Positions 5,354 through 7,450 of a DNA stretch of 7,450 nucleotides are shown one piece after another. The stretch covers positions 1-7,450 of the forward strand of contig DASXYT010000357.1 of assembly GCA_036502345.1 (NCBI GenBank), in the 5' to 3' direction. The position numbers and the translations under genes are program-made. This DNA is from DATEPR01 sp036502345. Lineage in GTDB: Bacteria > Actinomycetota > Actinomycetes > Mycobacteriales > Pseudonocardiaceae. Each line of letters begins with the position of its first letter. Positions within the stretch are counted from its first letter, which is position 1. The notes under the pieces were generated by a model, which was not told the DNA's origin, searched no databases, and saw only the letters and a list, made by a program, of their open reading frames with translations.

Positions 5354-6178
5354 GTGGACGGGCATTTGTGGGACGACGGCGTGGCCTGGCTGGACGGGAT
5401 TCCGCAGGACGTGGACTGGCGGAAGCCCAGTGCGGCCAGGGTCTACGACGTGCACCTCGGCGGTGCGTACAACTTCGCCGTGGACCGCGAGGTGGCCGCG
5501 CGGGTGGCTGCCGTGATGCCGGAACTCCCCGCGCTGCTGCGGGCCAACAGGTCGTTTCTGCGCCGCGCCGTGTTGCACCTGGTCAACTCGGGTGTGCGCC
5601 AGTTCCTCGATCTCGGCTCCGGCATCCCGACCGTCGGCAACGTGCACGAGGTGGCGCTCGGCGCCGACCAGGACAGTCGAATCGTCTACGTGGACCACGA
5701 CCCGGTCGCCGTCGCGCACAGCCGTGCGCTGCTCGCGAAGGTCCCGCAGGCCGGTGCCGTGCTCGGTGACCTGCGCGACCCGGCGGCGATCCTGGCCGAC
5801 GACACCGTGCGCGAGTTGTTGGACTTCACCCAGCCCATCGGGGTACTGCTCGTCGCCGTGCTGCACTTCGTGCCGGACAGCGACGATCCGGCGGCCGTGG
5901 TGCGCAGCTACCTCGACGCGCTCGTGCCGGGCAGCTACCTGGTGCTCTCGCACGCCACGTCCGGCGAGGTCGGCCACGTGCGGGACGCGGCCGAGGAGTA
6001 CAGCCGCAGCGTGGACGGGTTCTATCTGCGCAACCGGGACCAGGTCACGGCGCTGCTCGGCGACCTGACCCTGGTGGAGCCGGGCCTGACCGGGGTCGCC
6101 GACTGGCGGCCGGACTCGAACGACGAGCCGGTCAGCCTGGCGAAGCTGCCCGCTTACGCTGCCGTGGCACGGATCTGA
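5354..6178 (+). CDS. DUF574 family SAM-dependent methyltransferase (Methyltransf_19)
   Basis: 274 residues, the usual length for this actinobacteria-specific family, which is often present in many paralogues per genome with unknown substrates. The diagnostic N-terminal motif is PSAARVYDVHLGGAYNFAVDRE (25-46). The SAM pocket follows: FLDLGSGIPT (84-93), YVDHDPVAV (112-120), LGDLRDP (138-143 region), VAVLHFVPD (167-175) and LVLSHATS (196-203). In families of this kind the D-L-G-S-G-x-P-T motif binds SAM and the Y-V-D-x-D acidic residue holds the ribose. Start: GTG 5354, placed 6 nt after a TAGAGT -10 and without a ribosome binding site, suggesting a leaderless mRNA. It is divergent from the Erm-like gene and ends only 9 bp from the convergent GNAT gene. 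No signal peptide or membrane segment is seen, so it should be cytoplasmic. No reaction can be assigned. Confidence 0.92.
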   Translation: MDGHLWDDGVAWLDGIPQDVDWRKPSAARVYDVHLGGAYNFAVDREVAARVAAVMPELPALLRANRSFLRRAVLHLVNSGVRQFLDLGSGIPTVGNVHEVALGADQDSRIVYVDHDPVAVAHSRALLAKVPQAGAVLGDLRDPAAILADDTVRELLDFTQPIGVLLVAVLHFVPDSDDPAAVVRSYLDALVPGSYLVLSHATSGEVGHVRDAAEEYSRSVDGFYLRNRDQVTALLGDLTLVEPGLTGVADWRPDSNDEPVSLAKLPAYAAVARI

Positions 6179-6185
6179 GCGGACT

Positions 6186-6198
6186 GTCTACTGTAGAC
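6186..6198. terminator. Short dyad at the DUF574/GNAT convergent junction
   Basis: GTCTAC-T-GTAGAC is a perfect 13-bp inverted repeat that contains the GNAT stop codon (TAG, 6190-6188). As RNA it gives a 5-bp stem with a 3-nt loop, weak for a terminator and without a U-tract. It could equally be a protein-binding dyad. Confidence 0.3.
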
Positions 6199-6892
6199 CT
6201 TCCTGTCGGACCAGGCGGAACGAGATCGCCCGCCGCAACTGGAAGTCCATGCCCTCGTACAGCCGGATCGCGTTGGTGTTGCCCGCGCTGGTGTGCAGGA
6301 ACGGGGTTTCGCCGCGTCCCTCGATGCCCGCGGCGACGGCCTTGACCAGCCGGGACGCCAGGCCCTGCCCTCGGTATGCCGGATCGGTGCACACCGCGCT
6401 GATCTCGGTCCAGCCGGGCACGCGCAGCCGCTCCCCCGCCATCGCCGCCAGCACGCCGTCCCGCCGGATGCCCAGGTAGGTGCCCAGTTCGATGGTGCGG
6501 GGCAGGAACGGTCCCGGTTCGGTGCGCCGCACCAGGTCCAGCATCTCGGGCACGTCGGCCGGGCCGAGCCGGACGGCCTCCTCGTCCGGCTCTCCGAGCT
6601 GCTTCGTGGCCACCATCTGCACGCCGTCCACGGTCATGGGTGCATCCCAGCCGTCGGGCACGGCAGGCACACCGACCACCAGCACGTCCTCGCCGCCGAC
6701 GAGGTTGCCGAGATCGGCCCACGCGCCCTCGTCGGCCGGATCGGACAGCCCGACGAACATGCCGACGTCAGCCGGCAGTCGCGCCGCGCCGCCGACGATC
6801 TTCGCCAGGTGCGCGTGGAAGCCGGTCAGCGACGCCCACGCCGGGTTGTCCAGCCCCACCGCGTTCATCGTCGGGTCGAGTTGGTCGGTCAC
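6188..6892 (-). CDS. GNAT family N-acetyltransferase (FR47-like)
   Basis: 234 residues. The C-terminal half (about 106-230) is a GNAT domain that transfers acetyl from acetyl-CoA to an amine. Motif A is VCTDPAYRGQGLASRLV (167-183), where R174-G175-Q176-G177-L178-A179 forms the pyrophosphate-binding loop. The family's later motif appears as NTNAIRLYEGMDFQ (205-218), with the tyrosine (Y212) in the usual general-acid position. Residues 1-105 are a poorly conserved N-terminal region containing MVATKQLGEP before the acetyltransferase fold, as in FR47-like two-part GNATs. The acceptor is unknown. The GTG start (6892) overlaps the stop codon of the upstream monooxygenase as GTGA, and GGAG (6903-6900) lies 7 nt before it, so translation is probably coupled. 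The pairing suggests a shared substrate pathway, but that is inference. The 3' end meets the DUF574 gene after a 9-bp gap. Confidence 0.9.
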   Translation of the reverse strand: MTDQLDPTMNAVGLDNPAWASLTGFHAHLAKIVGGAARLPADVGMFVGLSDPADEGAWADLGNLVGGEDVLVVGVPAVPDGWDAPMTVDGVQMVATKQLGEPDEEAVRLGPADVPEMLDLVRRTEPGPFLPRTIELGTYLGIRRDGVLAAMAGERLRVPGWTEISAVCTDPAYRGQGLASRLVKAVAAGIEGRGETPFLHTSAGNTNAIRLYEGMDFQLRRAISFRLVRQEGLQ

Positions 6893-7450
6893 GCCGTCAC
6901 TCCGAGCGGACCCAGGCCGAGGTGTTCGCGCAGCGTGCTGCCCTCGTACTCGGCCCGGAACACGCCCCGCTCCTGGAGCAGCGGCACCACCTGGTCGGCG
7001 AAGTCGTCCAGGCCGCCGGGCGTGAGGTGCGGCACGAGGATGAAGCCGTCGCTGGCGTCGGCCTGCACGAAGTCGTTCATGGTGGCGGCGACCGTCTCCG
7101 GGGTGCCGATGAACGACTGCCGGCCGGTCATCTGGATGACCACCTCACGCAGCGACAGTCCCTTGGCCTCGGCCAGTTCCCGCCATTCCCGCGCGGTGGC
7201 CACCGGGTCCCGGTACATGCGCACGCTCGCCCTGCCCTTGGACAGGTTCTCACCCAACTGCGGGTCCACGGCCGGCAGCGGGCCGTCCGGGTCGTAGGCG
7301 GACAGGTCGCGGTTCCACAGTTGCTCCGCGAACTTGATCGCCGTAGCACCGCTGACCTGCTGGTGCCGGATGACGTCAGCCTTCTCCTGGGCGTCGGCCT
7401 CGGTGTCGCCGAGCACGAACGTGGTGGCCGGCAGGATCTTCAGCTCGTCG
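6889..7450 (-). CDS. NtaA/SnaA/DszA-type flavin-dependent monooxygenase, C-terminal part, cut by window edge
   Basis: The last 186 residues are visible; the 5' part lies beyond the right edge (full members are about 430-450 residues). The family (LLM class, bacterial luciferase-like) uses FMNH2 from a separate reductase and O2 to oxidise organic N- or S-compounds. Matching stretches are ELKILPATTFVLGDTEADAQ near the visible start, then WNRDLSAYDPDGPLP, then QMTGRQSFIGTPETVA, then DGFILVPHLTPGGLDDF, and the ending VPLLQERGVFRAEYEGSTLR followed by EHLGL. This is the characteristic C-terminus of nitrilotriacetate, pristinamycin and dibenzothiophene-sulfone monooxygenase relatives. The flavin and substrate residues of the N-terminal half cannot be seen, so the substrate is open. 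The stop codon overlaps the GNAT start by 4 nt, so the two form an operon. Confidence 0.9.
   Translation of the reverse strand, partial: DELKILPATTFVLGDTEADAQEKADVIRHQQVSGATAIKFAEQLWNRDLSAYDPDGPLPAVDPQLGENLSKGRASVRMYRDPVATAREWRELAEAKGLSLREVVIQMTGRQSFIGTPETVAATMNDFVQADASDGFILVPHLTPGGLDDFADQVVPLLQERGVFRAEYEGSTLREHLGLGPLGVTA

Noticed and set aside
5261..5977. A 238-codon minus-strand open frame opposite the DUF574 gene
   Set aside because: The translation is rich in His, Val, Arg and Gln with no motif. It is antisense to a well-supported gene and would also run across the predicted erm promoter.
3089..6178. A biosynthetic gene cluster, suggested by several methyltransferases close together
   Set aside because: The genes alternate strands, belong to unrelated families, and are not accompanied by scaffold-forming, transport or regulatory genes in view.
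6293..7297. A 334-codon plus-strand open frame covering the GNAT and monooxygenase region
   Set aside because: It is antisense to two clearly homologous genes. Its translation is rich in Arg, Ala, Pro and Ser with no family motif, the usual GC-rich shadow.
1..7450. CRISPR arrays, tRNA or rRNA genes, insertion sequences, prophage or conjugation genes
   Set aside because: No spaced repeats beyond the single two-copy tandem, no tRNA cloverleaf signature noticed, and no transposase or integrase motifs in any supported frame.

Overview
This is a GC-rich actinobacterial chromosomal window. The strong third-position G/C bias, the DUF4232 lipoprotein, the DUF574-type S-adenosylmethionine (SAM) methyltransferase and the Erm(37)-type rRNA methylase together suggest a Pseudonocardiaceae-like filamentous actinomycete (Amycolatopsis, Kibdelosporangium, Saccharothrix or similar). 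That placement is inference from family content, not a database match. I see no transposase, CRISPR array, tRNA, rRNA or phage gene. All gaps between genes are under 170 bp.

Layout, left to right. (1) Minus strand, cut by the left edge: the N-terminus of a Rieske-type Tat-exported lipoprotein. (2) Minus strand: an OsmC-family peroxide-detoxification protein whose 3' end runs into a tandem 21/22-bp repeat. (3) Plus strand, divergent from osmC: a core-MetE-type, zinc-dependent, cobalamin-independent methyltransferase with all four zinc ligands. (4) Minus strand, convergent with it across a 30-bp gap that holds a strong hairpin: a DUF4232 lipoprotein. (5) Plus strand: a small class I SAM methyltransferase. 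(6) Minus strand, overlapping the 3' end of (5): an MDR quinone-oxidoreductase-like gene broken by one frameshift. (7) Minus strand, 33 bp upstream of (6) and probably co-transcribed with it: an Erm(37)-type 23S rRNA adenine methylase. (8) Plus strand, divergent: a DUF574 SAM methyltransferase, probably leaderless. (9) Minus strand: a GNAT acetyltransferase translationally coupled (GTGA overlap) to (10), an NtaA/SnaA-type flavin monooxygenase cut by the right edge.

The most interesting part is 5188-5353, between the rRNA methylase and the DUF574 gene. Reading toward the methylase there is an A-tract, a 4-bp gap, TTGGTA, a 17-bp spacer and TATGGT. This is the architecture known for promoters activated by the antibiotic-stress regulator WhiB7, which controls erm(37) in Mycobacterium tuberculosis. 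The predicted transcription start falls on the ATG of a 26-codon overlapping upstream ORF. The methylase itself has serine instead of asparagine in its N-P-P-Y-type catalytic motif. The picture is a putative WhiB7-type macrolide-resistance operon whose enzyme carries an unusual catalytic-pocket change and whose second gene is frameshifted.

The rest looks like ordinary accessory metabolism and stress genes in mono- or bicistronic units. The several methyltransferases do not form one biosynthetic cluster, because strands alternate and no scaffold-building enzymes are present.
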